DNA of 64,000 nucleotides from Paraglaciecola mesophila KMM 241 (GCF_000315015.1 NZ_BAEP01000075.1:310001-374000); one strand, 5' to 3'; shown: positions 26,154 to 36,445, numbered from the stretch's first letter. The notes: a model not told the origin generated them from the sequence alone. Numbers and translations: made by a program.

Positions 26154-26981
26154 ATGTTTGAATTTGACTCAGAACAAATGTCACAAATGATGGACACTTA
26201 CGTTATTCCTTGGGGAATTAATATCGTAATGGCCATCTTGATCTACATCGTTGGTAAAATAGTTGTTGGCATCATCGTTAACTTGTTTGGCAAGGTAATG
26301 AAGCGCTCTAAATACGACGATATGTTAGTAAATTTCATCAAAGCGATATTGAACGCCATTCTGATGTTGTTCGTTATCATCGCATCATTGAACGAATTAG
26401 GTGTTGATACTACCTCACTTGTGGCGATTTTAGGTGCTGCTGGTTTAGCCATTGGTTTATCTTTACAAGGCTCACTACAAAACTTTGCTGCAGGCGTTAT
26501 GTTACTTGTATTTCGTCCATTTAAAGCGGGTGACTTTGTTGAGGCGGGTGGAGCAGCAGGTGTCGTTAAGAGCATCAGTATTTTCACTACTATCATGACC
26601 AGTGGTGATAACAAAGAAATTATCGTACCTAATGGCCAAATATACAGCGGCACCATCACTAACTACTCAGCAAAAGAAACGCGCCGTGTAGATATGGTCG
26701 TTGGTATCGGCTATGACGCCGACCTTAAGCGCGCTAAAGAAGTATTGAAAGAGCTAACAGCTGCTGACCCACGTATTCTTCAAGATCCAGCGCCGACTAT
26801 TGCTGTTGCTGAGCTTGCTGATAGCAGCGTTAACTTTGTGGTACGTCCTTGGGTGAAATCTGCTGATTTCTGGGGTGTTAAATTCGATTTTACCGAAGCG
26901 GTTAAATTACGTTTCGACCAAGAAGGTATTTCAATTCCATTCCCACAAATGGATGTACACCTTCACAAAGACGCAGAATAA
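26154..26981 (+). CDS. mscS: Small-conductance mechanosensitive channel MscS
   Basis: About 275 residues, close to E. coli MscS (286). Three membrane helices (about 15-45, 60-80 and 90-125) include the pore-lining glycine/alanine-rich TM3 (AILGAAGLAIGLSLQGSLQNFAAG), abbreviated here as the AAGLAIGLSLQG core. A beta domain and a cytosolic alpha-beta cage follow, ending in FPQMDVHLHK. It releases solutes upon hypo-osmotic shock. The ATG at 26154 is preceded by GGAG with six-base spacing, better than the ATG at 26142. A strong terminator follows. Confidence 0.95.
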   Translation: MFEFDSEQMSQMMDTYVIPWGINIVMAILIYIVGKIVVGIIVNLFGKVMKRSKYDDMLVNFIKAILNAILMLFVIIASLNELGVDTTSLVAILGAAGLAIGLSLQGSLQNFAAGVMLLVFRPFKAGDFVEAGGAAGVVKSISIFTTIMTSGDNKEIIVPNGQIYSGTITNYSAKETRRVDMVVGIGYDADLKRAKEVLKELTAADPRILQDPAPTIAVAELADSSVNFVVRPWVKSADFWGVKFDFTEAVKLRFDQEGISIPFPQMDVHLHKDAE

Positions 26982-26998
26982 TTTTTAGTGTCTTACAA

Positions 26999-27028
26999 AA
27001 ATGCCGCTTTAAAGCGGCATTTTTTTTG
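26999..27028 (+). terminator. Rho-independent terminator of mscS
   Basis: AATGCCGCTTTAAAGCGGCATT followed by a run of T, beginning 18 bp after the stop codon. It also lies just past the end of the convergent M48 gene and could serve both. Confidence 0.92.
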
Positions 27029-27053
27029 TCTGTTATTTGCATGACTAAGCTGA

Positions 27054-27860
27054 TTATTTCTTACATTGGGGACGGTCTTGAGCCTGTTGATATAAAGCAA
27101 GGGCCGGCCCCATATTCTCACCTAACTTTTCGATTCTGCTTTGCGGTGCGGGGTGGGTAGACAGCATCTCTGCTTGGCGATTGTCACCACTGGCTTTATC
27201 CATGTTCTGCCATAGGTTGACCGATTGCTTTGGGTCAAAGCCTGATTGTGCCATTAACTGTAGGCCAATTAAGTCAGCCTCGGTTTCATGTGTACGGCTA
27301 AATGGCAGTTGTACGCCGACTTGCACGCCCATACCGATAGCGGCCATTATCATATTGTTATTGGCGATTTGATTGGCCTGTAGTAATTGATTGGTTGCTT
27401 CCATGCCAATACCTATCAAGGTACTGCTCGACATCCGCTCATTACCATGATCTGCGATAACGTGTCCCACTTCATGGCCTATGACAGCAGCTAATTGATC
27501 TTGGTTCTCTGCGACACCAAGCAAACCTGTATACACACCAATTTTCCCCCCGGGGAGCGCAAATGCGTTGACTTGCGGGTCATCGAAAACTACCAATTCC
27601 CATTCACCAGAGAACACTGATTTCGGTACATGCTTGGTGATGGCATCCGCTACGCAAGACACAAATTTATTGGTGACTTGGGTATTAGAGACTTTCTGCT
27701 CTGATTTCATGCCATCAAATGTCTGCTGGCCCATGTTAGCTAGCTGGTCAGAGGAATAAAGCTTAAGTTGGTTGCGCCCTAATGGAGACTTGGCACAGCC
27801 GCTAAGTAATAAGGTTGAAACACAGACGGCGGTGAACACTTTGCTAAGTGAAAATGTCAT
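27054..27860 (-). CDS. M48 family zinc metallopeptidase, lipoprotein (LoiP-like)
   Basis: A 268-residue lipoprotein with lipobox LLSGC at the signal end. The zinc motif HEVGHVIADHG and the downstream glutamate in HETEAD define an M48 protease, and a gly-rich TMS-poor region suggests a periplasmic enzyme anchored in the outer or inner membrane. M48C proteins such as E. coli LoiP (YggG) and BepA degrade misfolded outer-membrane proteins. In E. coli loiP sits next to tktA, so this gene may be its counterpart by position. Sequence identity to LoiP appears modest, so I leave the symbol open. Confidence 0.88.
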   Translation of the reverse strand: MTFSLSKVFTAVCVSTLLLSGCAKSPLGRNQLKLYSSDQLANMGQQTFDGMKSEQKVSNTQVTNKFVSCVADAITKHVPKSVFSGEWELVVFDDPQVNAFALPGGKIGVYTGLLGVAENQDQLAAVIGHEVGHVIADHGNERMSSSTLIGIGMEATNQLLQANQIANNNMIMAAIGMGVQVGVQLPFSRTHETEADLIGLQLMAQSGFDPKQSVNLWQNMDKASGDNRQAEMLSTHPAPQSRIEKLGENMGPALALYQQAQDRPQCKK

Positions 27861-27954
27861 GGCGTACTTCCTGTAAATTAATGTAAAGGGAATAGGGTGA
27901 TACTACCTTGTTATCTCGATGGGGTTAATACTTAAGTCAATTGATGTTCTTGAG

Positions 27955-27994
27955 CAAAAAAAAACGTATCAAGCACTTGCCGATACGTTTTTTG
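27955..27994 (-). terminator. Terminator of metK
   Basis: ACGTATC and GATACGT pair around a loop of about 11 nt, flanked by A-runs on one side and T-runs on the other. It lies about 50 bp past the metK stop and reads properly on the minus strand. Confidence 0.8.
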
Positions 27995-28044
27995 TGTCAT
28001 TGTATTAGTACTCAAGATGCTAGCCAGCAACCAGTCTCTATCAA

Positions 28045-29196
28045 TTATAGATTTGCAGCAGCCCGTAAAGCGTCCGCTTTATCTGTTTTCTCCCAAGGGA
28101 ATTCTTCACGGCCAAAGTGACCGTATGCGGCGGTGGCTTGATAAATTGGACGTTCCAAATCAAGCATTTTAATTAAGCCGTATGGGCGAAGTTCGAAGTG
28201 TTCGCGCACCAAGGCGGTTAACGCTTCATCGGAGACTTGCCCGGTGCCGAAAGTTTCAACATTAATGGAGGTTGGCTCAGCAACACCAATTGCGTAAGAA
28301 ATTTGAATTTCACAACGCTTTGCTAAACCAGCTGCCACTATGTTTTTAGCAACGTAGCGTCCAGCGTATGCGGCACTGCGGTCAACTTTTGACGGATCTT
28401 TACCCGAGAACGCACCGCCACCGTGTCGTGCCATACCGCCGTAGGTATCAACTATAATCTTACGGCCAGTTAAACCGCAATCACCCATTGGGCCGCCAAT
28501 CACAAAACGACCTGTCGGGTTAATAAAATACTTAGTTTGTGCTGTTAACCATTTAGCAGGTAATACCGGTTTAATGATTTCTTCCATCACGGCTTCACGT
28601 AATTGCTCTGTGGTCACGGAATCACAGTGCTGGGTTGAAAGCACAACGGCATCTATACCTACGGGCACATTATCTTCGTATACAAAAGTAACTTGGCTTT
28701 TTGCATCTGGGCGTAGCCAATCTAACTGGCCGCTTTTACGAATTTCAGCTTGGCGTTTCACTAAACGATGAGCGTAGGTGACTGGTGCAGGCATTAGTAC
28801 GTCAGTTTCATCACTGGCATAACCAAACATTAAACCTTGGTCGCCAGCGCCTTGATCTTCTGGGCGAGTGCGGTCAACACCTTGATTAATATCAGGTGAT
28901 TGCTTACCAATGGCGTTCAATACTGCACATGAATCAGCATCAAAACCCATATCCGAATGGGTGTAGCCAATTTCACGAACGGTATTGCGTGTTAGTTCTT
29001 CAATATCTACCCAAGCATTAGTGGTGACTTCACCGCCCACCATTACCATGCCGGTTTTTACGTAGGTTTCACAGGCTACGCGAGCCTTCGGGTCTTGCTT
29101 TAGAATTGCATCGAGAACCGCGTCAGAAATTTGATCTGCGATTTTATCTGGGTGCCCTTCGGAAACCGACTCGGAGGTAAAAAGATGCTTAGCCAT
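28045..29196 (-). CDS. metK: S-adenosylmethionine synthase
   Basis: A 383-residue enzyme that makes SAM from methionine and ATP. It starts with [19 protein letters not shown], contains the [12 protein letters not shown] loop and the [15 protein letters not shown] motif, and has family-standard length. It is divergent from tkt across 279 bp. A MetJ-like operator lies about 80 bp upstream, consistent with repression by MetJ-SAM as in E. coli. Confidence 0.97.
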   Translation of the reverse strand: MAKHLFTSESVSEGHPDKIADQISDAVLDAILKQDPKARVACETYVKTGMVMVGGEVTTNAWVDIEELTRNTVREIGYTHSDMGFDADSCAVLNAIGKQSPDINQGVDRTRPEDQGAGDQGLMFGYASDETDVLMPAPVTYAHRLVKRQAEIRKSGQLDWLRPDAKSQVTFVYEDNVPVGIDAVVLSTQHCDSVTTEQLREAVMEEIIKPVLPAKWLTAQTKYFINPTGRFVIGGPMGDCGLTGRKIIVDTYGGMARHGGGAFSGKDPSKVDRSAAYAGRYVAKNIVAAGLAKRCEIQISYAIGVAEPTSINVETFGTGQVSDEALTALVREHFELRPYGLIKMLDLERPIYQATAAYGHFGREEFPWEKTDKADALRAAANL

Positions 29197-29272
29197 GTTG
29201 GATCCTTATAAAATTAAAATGGTTTAACGAATATAGTGACATTTTACTGATTAAGATCAAAAATACCAGTCT

Positions 29273-29296
29273 TTACTTCTAGACGTCCAAACGGCT
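29273..29296 (-). promoter_or_regulatory. Probable MetJ operator upstream of metK
   Basis: Three successive octamers: TTACTTCT, AGACGTCC and AAACGGCT. Against the MetJ box AGACGTCT they match at 5, 7 and 6 of 8 positions. The site lies in the metK-tkt intergenic region, 77-100 bp upstream of the metK start, the position expected of a metK repressor site. Confidence 0.65.
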
Positions 29297-29475
29297 GGGC
29301 GTAAACGAACCGTTCCAGTAAAAAAAGTCAACCGCAAATGGAGTTTCGTTAGGTTTTGTCGTTGCAGTTAGGCGAGGCGTAAGCCAGAATGTAGCGCTAT
29401 ATCGGTCGCTATCTTACACTTTCGATGAGTTTTTAACAGCGAGCGTCAACCAGTCATTAATAATCAGGAGACCAC

Positions 29476-31476
29476 ATGCCTTCACGTCAACAACTCGCTA
29501 ACGCAATACGTGCGCTTAGTATGGATGCAGTACAACAGGCTAATTCAGGACACCCAGGCGCCCCAATGGGCATGGCGGATATAGCCGAAGTATTGTGGAA
29601 CGATTTTTTAAAGCACAATCCGGCTAATCCAAATTGGGCTAACCGCGACCGCTTTATTATGTCTAACGGCCATGGTTCGATGTTAGTTTACTCATTGTTG
29701 CATTTGACAGGTTATGAGTTACCCATTGAAGAGTTGAAAAACTTCCGTCAATTGCATTCTAAAACACCAGGCCACCCAGAGTATGGCTACGCGCCTGGCG
29801 TTGAAACAACCACTGGCCCCCTTGGTCAGGGCATCAGTAATGCAGTCGGCATGGCGATTGCCGAGAAAATGTTGGCTGCACAATTTAACCAAGAAAAATT
29901 CGATATCGTTGATCACTTCACTTATTGCTTCTTGGGCGATGGCTGTTTGATGGAAGGTATCTCTCATGAAGCCTGCTCACTTGCTGGAACATTAGGTCTG
30001 GGCAAATTAGTGGCATTTTGGGATGACAACGGTATTTCTATCGACGGCCACGTTGAAGGCTGGTTTACTGATAATACCCCTGCACGTTTCGAAGCTTATG
30101 GTTGGCAAGTTATTGCCGATGTTGATGGTCACGACCCACAAGCGATTAAAGCGGCTGTTGAAACGGCGAAAGCCAATACCACTCAACCGACGTTGATATG
30201 CTGTAAAACCGTCATCGGTTTTGGCTCACCGAACAAATCAGGTAGCCATGATTCACATGGCTCACCATTAGGTGTAGATGAAGTCACTGCGACCCGCGAA
30301 TTCTTAAAATGGCCATATGGGGCATTTGAAATTCCGGCAGACATCTACGCAGGTTGGGATGCAAAAGCGTCAGGTTCTGATTTAGAGCAAGCATGGAATG
30401 AACAATTCGCTGCATACGGGAAGGCCCATCCTGAATTAGCAGCTGAATTAACACGTCGTCTAAACGGTGATTTACCTGCTGATTTCGCTGAAAAGGCCCA
30501 AGCATTTGTTGAGCAATCTCAACAAAAAGCTGAAAACGTAGCGAGTCGTAAGGCGTCACAAAACTCTATCGAAGCATTCGCTGGGATCATGCCTGAAATT
30601 TTAGGTGGCTCGGCAGATTTGGCCGGTTCAAACCTAACGCTTTGGTCAAAGTCTAAAGGCGTCACAGCTGACGATGCCAGCGGTAACTATTTATACTACG
30701 GTGTACGTGAATTCGGTATGAGCGGCATCATGAACGGTATTGGTTTGCATGGTGGATTCCGTCCATTTGGAGCCACCTTCCTGATGTTTATGGAATATGC
30801 GCGTAATGCAGTGCGTATGGCTTCTTTAATGGGTATTCCAAATATCTTTGTATATACCCATGACTCTATCGGTCAGGGCGAAGATGGCCCAACTCACCAG
30901 CCTATCGAGCAATTAGCAAACTTGCGCTTAACGCCTAATTTAGCCACATGGCGCCCTTGTGATGGTGCTGAAACAGCCGTTGCATGGAAATCTGCGCTAG
31001 AGCGTAAAGATGGCCCGAGTGCATTGGTATTTAGTCGTCAAGGTTTGCCTGCTCAAGTGCGTAGCGCTGAACAACTCGCTAACGTTGCCAAAGGGGGTTA
31101 CATCCTGAAAGAGTGCGATGGTGAGCCTCAAGTGATTTTGATTGGTACTGGTTCTGAAGTCGGTGTTGCTGTGGATGCAGCTGAGCAATTAGCTGCCAAA
31201 GGCGTTGCTGTGCGTGTTGTGTCTATGCCAAGTACGTCAGTGTTTGACCAACAAGACGCGGCTTATCGCGAATCTGTATTGCCGCGCGCAGTGACTGCAC
31301 GTGTAGCCGTTGAAGCTGCCCATGTTGATTACTGGAGCAAGTATGTAGGTCTTGATGGTGCGGTAGTCGGAATGTCTACTTTTGGTGAGTCTGCACCGGG
31401 TGGCGTACTACTCAAGCACTTCGGTATCACAGCTGATGCCGTGGCTGAGAAAGCACAAGGTTTATTGAATTCTTAG
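29476..31476 (+). CDS. tkt: Transketolase
   Basis: A 666-residue thiamine-diphosphate enzyme of the pentose phosphate pathway, transferring two-carbon ketol units. It starts with [20 protein letters not shown] and contains the thiamine-diphosphate motif [13 protein letters not shown], the histidine-rich substrate sites ([23 protein letters not shown]) and the [17 protein letters not shown] signature. Length is normal. The ATG follows AGGAG at 29467. It heads a run with epd, pgk and the aldolase gene, separated by a hairpin from epd. Confidence 0.97.
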   Translation: MPSRQQLANAIRALSMDAVQQANSGHPGAPMGMADIAEVLWNDFLKHNPANPNWANRDRFIMSNGHGSMLVYSLLHLTGYELPIEELKNFRQLHSKTPGHPEYGYAPGVETTTGPLGQGISNAVGMAIAEKMLAAQFNQEKFDIVDHFTYCFLGDGCLMEGISHEACSLAGTLGLGKLVAFWDDNGISIDGHVEGWFTDNTPARFEAYGWQVIADVDGHDPQAIKAAVETAKANTTQPTLICCKTVIGFGSPNKSGSHDSHGSPLGVDEVTATREFLKWPYGAFEIPADIYAGWDAKASGSDLEQAWNEQFAAYGKAHPELAAELTRRLNGDLPADFAEKAQAFVEQSQQKAENVASRKASQNSIEAFAGIMPEILGGSADLAGSNLTLWSKSKGVTADDASGNYLYYGVREFGMSGIMNGIGLHGGFRPFGATFLMFMEYARNAVRMASLMGIPNIFVYTHDSIGQGEDGPTHQPIEQLANLRLTPNLATWRPCDGAETAVAWKSALERKDGPSALVFSRQGLPAQVRSAEQLANVAKGGYILKECDGEPQVILIGTGSEVGVAVDAAEQLAAKGVAVRVVSMPSTSVFDQQDAAYRESVLPRAVTARVAVEAAHVDYWSKYVGLDGAVVGMSTFGESAPGGVLLKHFGITADAVAEKAQGLLNS

Positions 31477-31511
31477 GAAATGGCTTCCAGTTGAAACAAT
31501 AAAACTATAAT

Positions 31512-31546
31512 CTAAGGCGCTTTCGAGCGCCTTAGCTATTTTAGTG
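31512..31546 (+). terminator. Hairpin after tkt
   Basis: CTAAGGCGC-TTTCGA-GCGCCTTAG is a perfect 9-bp stem followed by CTATTTTAG. The T-run is imperfect, so it may only attenuate into epd. Confidence 0.7.
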
Positions 31547-31619
31547 ACGCACTTTTTACGTTTTAAATTGCGTTTTAAATCATATTGCAAATAGTGTTTT
31601 AAATTTCAGTAAGAGCCAA

Positions 31620-32648
31620 ATGATACGAGTAGCAATTAACGGTTTTGGTCGTGTTGGTCGCAACGTATTACGTGCGTTATACGAAACAGGGCAAAACAAA
31701 CAAATTCAAATTGTGGCGATCAATGAACTCGCCGAGCCTGAGGGCGTAGCACATCTATTAAAATATGATACTGCGCATGGGCGTTTCCGTTTTCCTGTGG
31801 TGCTAGACAACCATCAGCTAGTGGTTGCCGGTGACCCTATCACGTTATTGCAGCAAGAAAATATTCACGACCTACCTTGGGCTGACCTAGATATTGATGT
31901 GGTTCTTGAGTGTACCGGTGTCAATAATGAGCGGGCTCACGGTGAACAGCATATCGCTCAAGGGGCGAAAAAAGTGTTGTTTTCTCAGCCCTGTGGCCCA
32001 GATGTTGATGCAACGATTATTATGGGCATCAATGAGGAATCTCTTAAAACCAGCGATAGTATAGTCTCCGCTGGCTCATGCACGACCAACTGTATCGTGC
32101 CTGTCATACAAGTCCTTGATGAAGCGTTTTCAGTTTCAAGTGGCACCATCACGACTATCCATTCATCCATGCATGACCAACAAGTCATAGATGCTTATCA
32201 CCCAGATTTACGCCGAACCCGCGCTGCCAGCCAATCGATTATCCCTGTGGATACCAAACTGGCGCGCGGAATAGAGCGAGTTTTGCCCAAGTTTGCGGGC
32301 AAATTTGAAGCCATCGCCGTACGCGTGCCGACTATTAACGTTTCAGCAATGGATTTAAGCGTAACCCTTGATGCCAAAGTCACTATTGATGAAGTGAATC
32401 AAGCGTTAAAAACGGCCAAGAATGGGCGTTTGAATGGTATTTTAGATTTTACTGAAGAACCTTTGGTGTCAGTGGATTTCAATCACGACGCGCATTCTTG
32501 CATCGTGGATGGCACACAAACGCGAGTGAGTCACAAGCAACTGGTTAAATTACTGGTATGGTGTGATAACGAATGGGGGTTCTCAAACCGAATGATTGAT
32601 ATCGTACTCGTCATGAACACTTTATCGCTGGGCAAGACGGGAAAATGA
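31620..32648 (+). CDS. epd: D-erythrose-4-phosphate dehydrogenase
   Basis: A 342-residue GapA-like NAD-dependent dehydrogenase that oxidises erythrose 4-phosphate on the route to pyridoxal 5'-phosphate. The Rossmann motif [14 protein letters not shown] is at the N-terminus, and the catalytic Cys154 sits in SAGSCTTNC. The tkt-epd-pgk gene order is the best evidence for Epd instead of glyceraldehyde-3-phosphate dehydrogenase, together with the [13 protein letters not shown] segment typical of the Epd branch. The two families can be confused by sequence alone. Confidence 0.9.
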   Translation: MIRVAINGFGRVGRNVLRALYETGQNKQIQIVAINELAEPEGVAHLLKYDTAHGRFRFPVVLDNHQLVVAGDPITLLQQENIHDLPWADLDIDVVLECTGVNNERAHGEQHIAQGAKKVLFSQPCGPDVDATIIMGINEESLKTSDSIVSAGSCTTNCIVPVIQVLDEAFSVSSGTITTIHSSMHDQQVIDAYHPDLRRTRAASQSIIPVDTKLARGIERVLPKFAGKFEAIAVRVPTINVSAMDLSVTLDAKVTIDEVNQALKTAKNGRLNGILDFTEEPLVSVDFNHDAHSCIVDGTQTRVSHKQLVKLLVWCDNEWGFSNRMIDIVLVMNTLSLGKTGK

Positions 32649-32770
32649 TTTTTATCCCGTCAATCGAGAATGCATTTCAGCACCTAACTCGCGTAACGCG
32701 ATATGCAACGAATTTACAGATTACATTTTTTAATTAGCAATTCACGTTTAACACGTCAAATGGGGAAAAT

Positions 32771-33946
32771 ATGTCAATAATCAACATGACTGATTTAGAT
32801 TTAGCAGGAAAGCGGGTACTTATTCGTCAGGATCTGAACGTACCTATCAAGGACGGAAAAGTCACTTCCGATGCGCGTATTAAGGCGTCTTTAGGCACGC
32901 TTAAACATGCACTTGAAGCCGGTGCCAAGGTCATGGTTATGTCTCATTTAGGTCGTCCAACAGAAGGTGAGTACGACAGTGCATTCTCATTGCAGCCAGT
33001 GGTTGATTATTTAAATGACGTTCTAGAGTGCCCAGTAAGCCTAGCGAGTGACTATTTAAACGGTGTTGAAGTGAAGGCAGGTGAACTGGTCGTTCTTGAA
33101 AATGTACGTTTCAACGTGGGCGAAAAGAAAGACGACGAAGCGCTTTCTAAGCAATATGCCGCATTATGTGATGTTTACGTAATGGACGCTTTTGGCACTG
33201 CACACCGTGCACAAGCTTCAACTCATGGAGCGGGTAAATTCGCGCCTGTTGCCTGTGCAGGACCACTACTAGCCGGTGAGCTAGAAGCTCTAGGTAAAGC
33301 ACTGCACAACCCTGCACGTCCTATGCTGGCGATTGTTGGCGGCTCTAAAGTGTCAACCAAGTTAACCGTACTTGAATCTTTATCGAATAAAGTGGACCAG
33401 CTTATTGTGGGTGGCGGCATCGCCAATACCTTCATCGCCGCTACTGGCAACAACGTGGGTAAATCCTTGTACGAAGCAGATTTAATCCCTGAAGCGAATC
33501 GTTTATTAGCGGCTGCAAAAGATGCTGGTGGGAATATCCCAGTGCCTGTTGATGTCGTCACAGGCAAAGAGTTCTCAGAGCAAGCACAAGCAACGCTTAA
33601 GGCCGTTAGTGACGTAGCAGACGATGATATGATTTTTGATATCGGGCCACAGACTGCCACTGAACTGGCAGAGTTGATCAAAAACGCCGGAACAATCGTT
33701 TGGAATGGCCCTGTAGGGGTATTCGAATTTGACCAATTCGGTGAGGGCACAAAAGCCATTGCTATGGCAATTGCACAAAGTAATGCATTTTCTATTGCAG
33801 GTGGTGGTGATACGTTAGCAGCAGTGGACAAATATGGTATCGAAGATAAGATATCGTATATCTCTACTGGCGGTGGCGCATTTTTAGAATTTTTAGAAGG
33901 TAAAGCGCTTCCCGCAGTGACTATGTTAGAAGCGCGCGGCGCGTAA
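32771..33946 (+). CDS. pgk: Phosphoglycerate kinase
   Basis: A 391-residue two-domain glycolytic kinase converting 1,3-bisphosphoglycerate and ADP to 3-phosphoglycerate and ATP, and the reverse in gluconeogenesis. Visible are [15 protein letters not shown], the [10 protein letters not shown] substrate motif, the hinge region ([14 protein letters not shown]) and the nucleotide-binding GGGDTLAAV near the C-terminus. Length is standard. It lies between epd and the aldolase gene, as in the E. coli epd-pgk-fbaA operon. Confidence 0.97.
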   Translation: MSIINMTDLDLAGKRVLIRQDLNVPIKDGKVTSDARIKASLGTLKHALEAGAKVMVMSHLGRPTEGEYDSAFSLQPVVDYLNDVLECPVSLASDYLNGVEVKAGELVVLENVRFNVGEKKDDEALSKQYAALCDVYVMDAFGTAHRAQASTHGAGKFAPVACAGPLLAGELEALGKALHNPARPMLAIVGGSKVSTKLTVLESLSNKVDQLIVGGGIANTFIAATGNNVGKSLYEADLIPEANRLLAAAKDAGGNIPVPVDVVTGKEFSEQAQATLKAVSDVADDDMIFDIGPQTATELAELIKNAGTIVWNGPVGVFEFDQFGEGTKAIAMAIAQSNAFSIAGGGDTLAAVDKYGIEDKISYISTGGGAFLEFLEGKALPAVTMLEARGA

Positions 33947-34088
33947 CTTACTTGATAATTTGATAAAGCGCGTAAACAAAAGCGCTAACAAGAAATTCAA
34001 TAATAAGAAAAGCAAAAGCTTTCATTAACCTTTGTAACCTACTAGCCGGTTTACCCCCGGCTCACAACACAATTAAGGAGTGTTGCTC

Positions 34089-34988
34089 ATGGCATCACAA
34101 GCACAATTGGATATGCTAAAAAAAATAAAAAGCGACAATGGATTTATCGCGGCCCTTGACCAAAGTGGAGGCAGTACGCCTAAAGCTTTGCGTTTATATG
34201 GTGTTGAAGAAACTGAATATAGCAATGATGATGAGATGTTCACTCAAGTTCACTTGATGCGAACTCGCATAGTCACTAGCCCTGCCTTTAATGGTAAGCG
34301 TGTACTGGGCGCTATATTATTTGAAAATACATTAGATCGTGAAATTAACGGTAAGTCATCTGCGCGCTTCCTATGGGAAGAAAAGAACGTAGTTCCGTTT
34401 TTGAAAGTAGATAAAGGCCTGTTGGATGAAGAGAACGGTGTTCAGTTAATGAAACCTATCGCTGATCTAGATAACTTGTTGGCTAAAGCAAATGCACAAG
34501 ATGTGTTTGGCACTAAAATGCGCTCAGTGGTTAAACTGGCTAACAAGGCTGGTATTGACGCTATTGTTGCTCAACAATTTGAAGTAGGTAAGCAAATTTT
34601 AGCTGCCGGGTTAATGCCGATAATTGAACCTGAAGTGGATATTAACAGTCCAGAAAAAGCGCAAGCAGAAGCATTGTTGAAAGCGGCTATCTTAGCCGAA
34701 CTTGATGCCCTTGATGCTGATCAAACTGTGATGCTCAAACTGACTCTTCCTGAAGAAACTAATTTCTATAGTGAGTTGGTTGAGCACCCTAAAGTATTGA
34801 AAGTGGTAGCTCTCTCAGGTGGTTATAATCGTCAAGAAGCCAACCGTCGTTTGTCAGAGAATAAAGGCATTATTGCTAGCTTCTCTCGCGCGTTGACGGA
34901 AGGTGTGAGTGCTAAACAAACAGATGAAGAGTTTAACGCGACATTAGACCAAGCGATTGAAGGTATCTATCAAGCATCAGTTAGCTGA
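34089..34988 (+). CDS. fda: Class I fructose-bisphosphate aldolase
   Basis: About 299 residues. It begins [33 protein letters not shown] and closely resembles the staphylococcal class I aldolase as remembered ([50 protein letters not shown]). The Lys in VMLKLT is the likely Schiff-base residue; no zinc-binding class II motifs are present. In enterobacteria this operon position holds the class II enzyme FbaA, so the class I form here looks like a replacement. AAGGAG at 34075 fixes the start at the ATG at 34089, not the GTG at 34080. A terminator follows. Confidence 0.94.
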   Translation: MASQAQLDMLKKIKSDNGFIAALDQSGGSTPKALRLYGVEETEYSNDDEMFTQVHLMRTRIVTSPAFNGKRVLGAILFENTLDREINGKSSARFLWEEKNVVPFLKVDKGLLDEENGVQLMKPIADLDNLLAKANAQDVFGTKMRSVVKLANKAGIDAIVAQQFEVGKQILAAGLMPIIEPEVDINSPEKAQAEALLKAAILAELDALDADQTVMLKLTLPEETNFYSELVEHPKVLKVVALSGGYNRQEANRRLSENKGIIASFSRALTEGVSAKQTDEEFNATLDQAIEGIYQASVS

Positions 34989-35008
34989 TAACGAGCTGAA
35001 TGTGTTCA

Positions 35009-35039
35009 TGAAAGCCAAGCCTAGTGCCTGGCTTTTTTG
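35009..35039 (+). terminator. Terminator of the aldolase gene
   Basis: AAGCCA and TGGCTT pair around an 11-nt segment with one more internal pair, followed by TTTTTTG, about 25 bp after the stop codon. It closes the tkt-epd-pgk-aldolase run. Confidence 0.8.
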
Positions 35040-35155
35040 TGTTTGAATTTTTTATTTAGCCAAATAGTGTCTATACCTTTGCCTAGTGGATTTACCCTCT
35101 ACACTTGCTATTATATTAACTAACCTATTTTCGTCATTCCAATAGAGATAAAATT

Positions 35156-35203
35156 ATGTTTATCAACCGCTTAAAGAAAATGGTGCGCGTTACATGCAAG
35201 TGA
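35156..35203 (+). CDS. Possible 15-codon leader ORF
   Basis: ATG at 35156 with AGAG seven or so bases upstream opens MFINRLKKMVRVTCK and stops at a TGA that overlaps the ATG at 35194 of the next gene by 10 bases. That next gene has no ribosome site of its own. The arrangement looks like translational coupling, or the start of the real protein could have been lost by a frameshift. Support is from position only. Confidence 0.3.
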   Translation: MFINRLKKMVRVTCK

Positions 35204-35532
35204 CATTGCCCTTGCCATTATATAAAAAACTGTCAGTTACATTCAGGGTAGAGCCTGGCTGTTTAGGGCCAGATGGGGTTGAGCATATTGAAGGGTTTTG
35301 TCAGTTTGCGAAAAAGCAAGTGGCCTCATTGCATAGTGACTTTGTGCGCTGGCGTATCATACCTCGATACGACAAAAGTTTGCCTGAAACAGAATACAAA
35401 ACTAATAATAAGCGTCTTGATCATAAAAAAGCGACCCTGTATTTACGGGTATTCGAGCAAGAGTTAGAGACGTTCGAAGAGCACTTTCAAGACAAACTAG
35501 CCGAGTTGATTGACCAGTATTTAGGTCGTTAA
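35194..35532 (+). CDS. Hypothetical protein, 112 residues
   Basis: A small cytosolic protein with no signal peptide or membrane segment, of unknown family. It reads as an alpha/beta domain with the N-terminal strand MQVTLPLPLYKKLSVTFRVE and a charged C-terminal helix (ELETFEEHFQDKLAELIDQY). I do not recognise it. It has no ribosome site at its ATG, but a short upstream ORF overlaps its start. It ends tail-to-tail with the HD hydrolase on the other strand, with a 4-bp overlap. Confidence 0.65.
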   Translation: MQVTLPLPLYKKLSVTFRVEPGCLGPDGVEHIEGFCQFAKKQVASLHSDFVRWRIIPRYDKSLPETEYKTNNKRLDHKKATLYLRVFEQELETFEEHFQDKLAELIDQYLGR

Positions 35533-36122
35533 GCGTCCAGTAACCACTTTTCACCCACCGCAATTTCCACTTGATTCAAGACATACTCCCAAAGCTTAGG
35601 CGCAATATCTTGCAAATGCGTATTTCGTTTAAGGACTTGGCTTTTCTTAACTTGATTTACCTTCCAGCTACCACCTTGATTACTCATGTTTTGCAACACA
35701 GGCAATACTCTGTCCATGCCTTTGGCAAATCTTGCATCTGCGGTGTGGGCTTGCTCAAATTCGAGCCACATATCTAACATGCTTTGCCCTGTATGCTTGG
35801 GTAACAGGCCAAATATACGTTTGGCAGCTTCTAGTTCTTTTAGTTCTTGCGCTTGATGATCTTGCTCGTCAGCAAAAGCAAATAAATCCCCAGCGTCTAT
35901 TTCAACAATATCGTGAATAAGCAGCATTTTAGTCACGCGTAATATATCTACGGGCTCGTGCGCATAATCCACCATTATTTGTGCTAAGAGTGCAATGTGC
36001 CAACTGTGCTCGGCGCTGTTCTCTTGACGATTATTATCAGCTTCAACAACGGTCTTTCGATACACCGCTTTAAGTTTGTCTATTTCGAGCATAAAGGAGA
36101 TTTGAGCAGAAAGGTCGTGCAT
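35529..36122 (-). CDS. HD domain phosphohydrolase, YfbR-like
   Basis: About 197 residues of an HD-superfamily enzyme with metal-binding residues in RQENSAEHSWH and LLIHDIVEIDAGD. The family includes the E. coli 5'-deoxynucleotidase YfbR, which dephosphorylates deoxynucleoside monophosphates, but exact activity here cannot be told. The open frame extends to a TTG at 36155; the ATG at 36122 has AGGA upstream and is preferred. It sits beside the DUF4282 gene without obvious linkage. Confidence 0.85.
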   Translation of the reverse strand: MHDLSAQISFMLEIDKLKAVYRKTVVEADNNRQENSAEHSWHIALLAQIMVDYAHEPVDILRVTKMLLIHDIVEIDAGDLFAFADEQDHQAQELKELEAAKRIFGLLPKHTGQSMLDMWLEFEQAHTADARFAKGMDRVLPVLQNMSNQGGSWKVNQVKKSQVLKRNTHLQDIAPKLWEYVLNQVEIAVGEKWLLDA

Positions 36123-36184
36123 GTCTTGGGGGATCCTAAATGTGGAAAACGGCAACAGCGAAATGCGCGTTGCCTTGTTGCTAT

Positions 36185-36445
36185 TTACAGTTCGCTGGTG
36201 TCGTTTCGATCTGCGATTTTTTTTAAGTTTTCGTGAATTTTAAATAGTACGATCAGTAGCTCGCACCAGATTCGAGCTCCCACTGCGCCCGCAATGAGTA
36301 TCCCGGCTCCAGCGAAAAAACCACCGCCGTAAGAATTAAACATGGTGCCTACGCCTGATACTAAAGCTGCAAGCAGCATCAGCCAGTAAACAACTGTGAT
36401 AATTTTGGGGGTGAGCATGGAGTCGAAGAAAAAAAGATCTTTCAT
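36185..36445 (-). CDS. DUF4282 family membrane protein
   Basis: An 86-residue protein with two membrane helices (about residues 16-34 and 45-70), starting MKDLFFFDSMLTPKIITVVYW, which is typical of the DUF4282 family. The C-terminus is cytosolic and charged. Function is unknown. It has AGGAAG upstream and is probably a single-gene unit. Confidence 0.8.
   Translation of the reverse strand: MKDLFFFDSMLTPKIITVVYWLMLLAALVSGVGTMFNSYGGGFFAGAGILIAGAVGARIWCELLIVLFKIHENLKKIADRNDTSEL

Noticed and set aside
29197-29475. A SAM riboswitch upstream of metK
   Set aside because: No conserved SAM-I, SAM-II or SAM-IV core was seen, while MetJ-like boxes are present.
33223-33831. 202-residue ORF antisense to pgk
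   Set aside because: It is a serine- and alanine-rich shadow of the phosphoglycerate kinase gene, with no start signal and no family resemblance.
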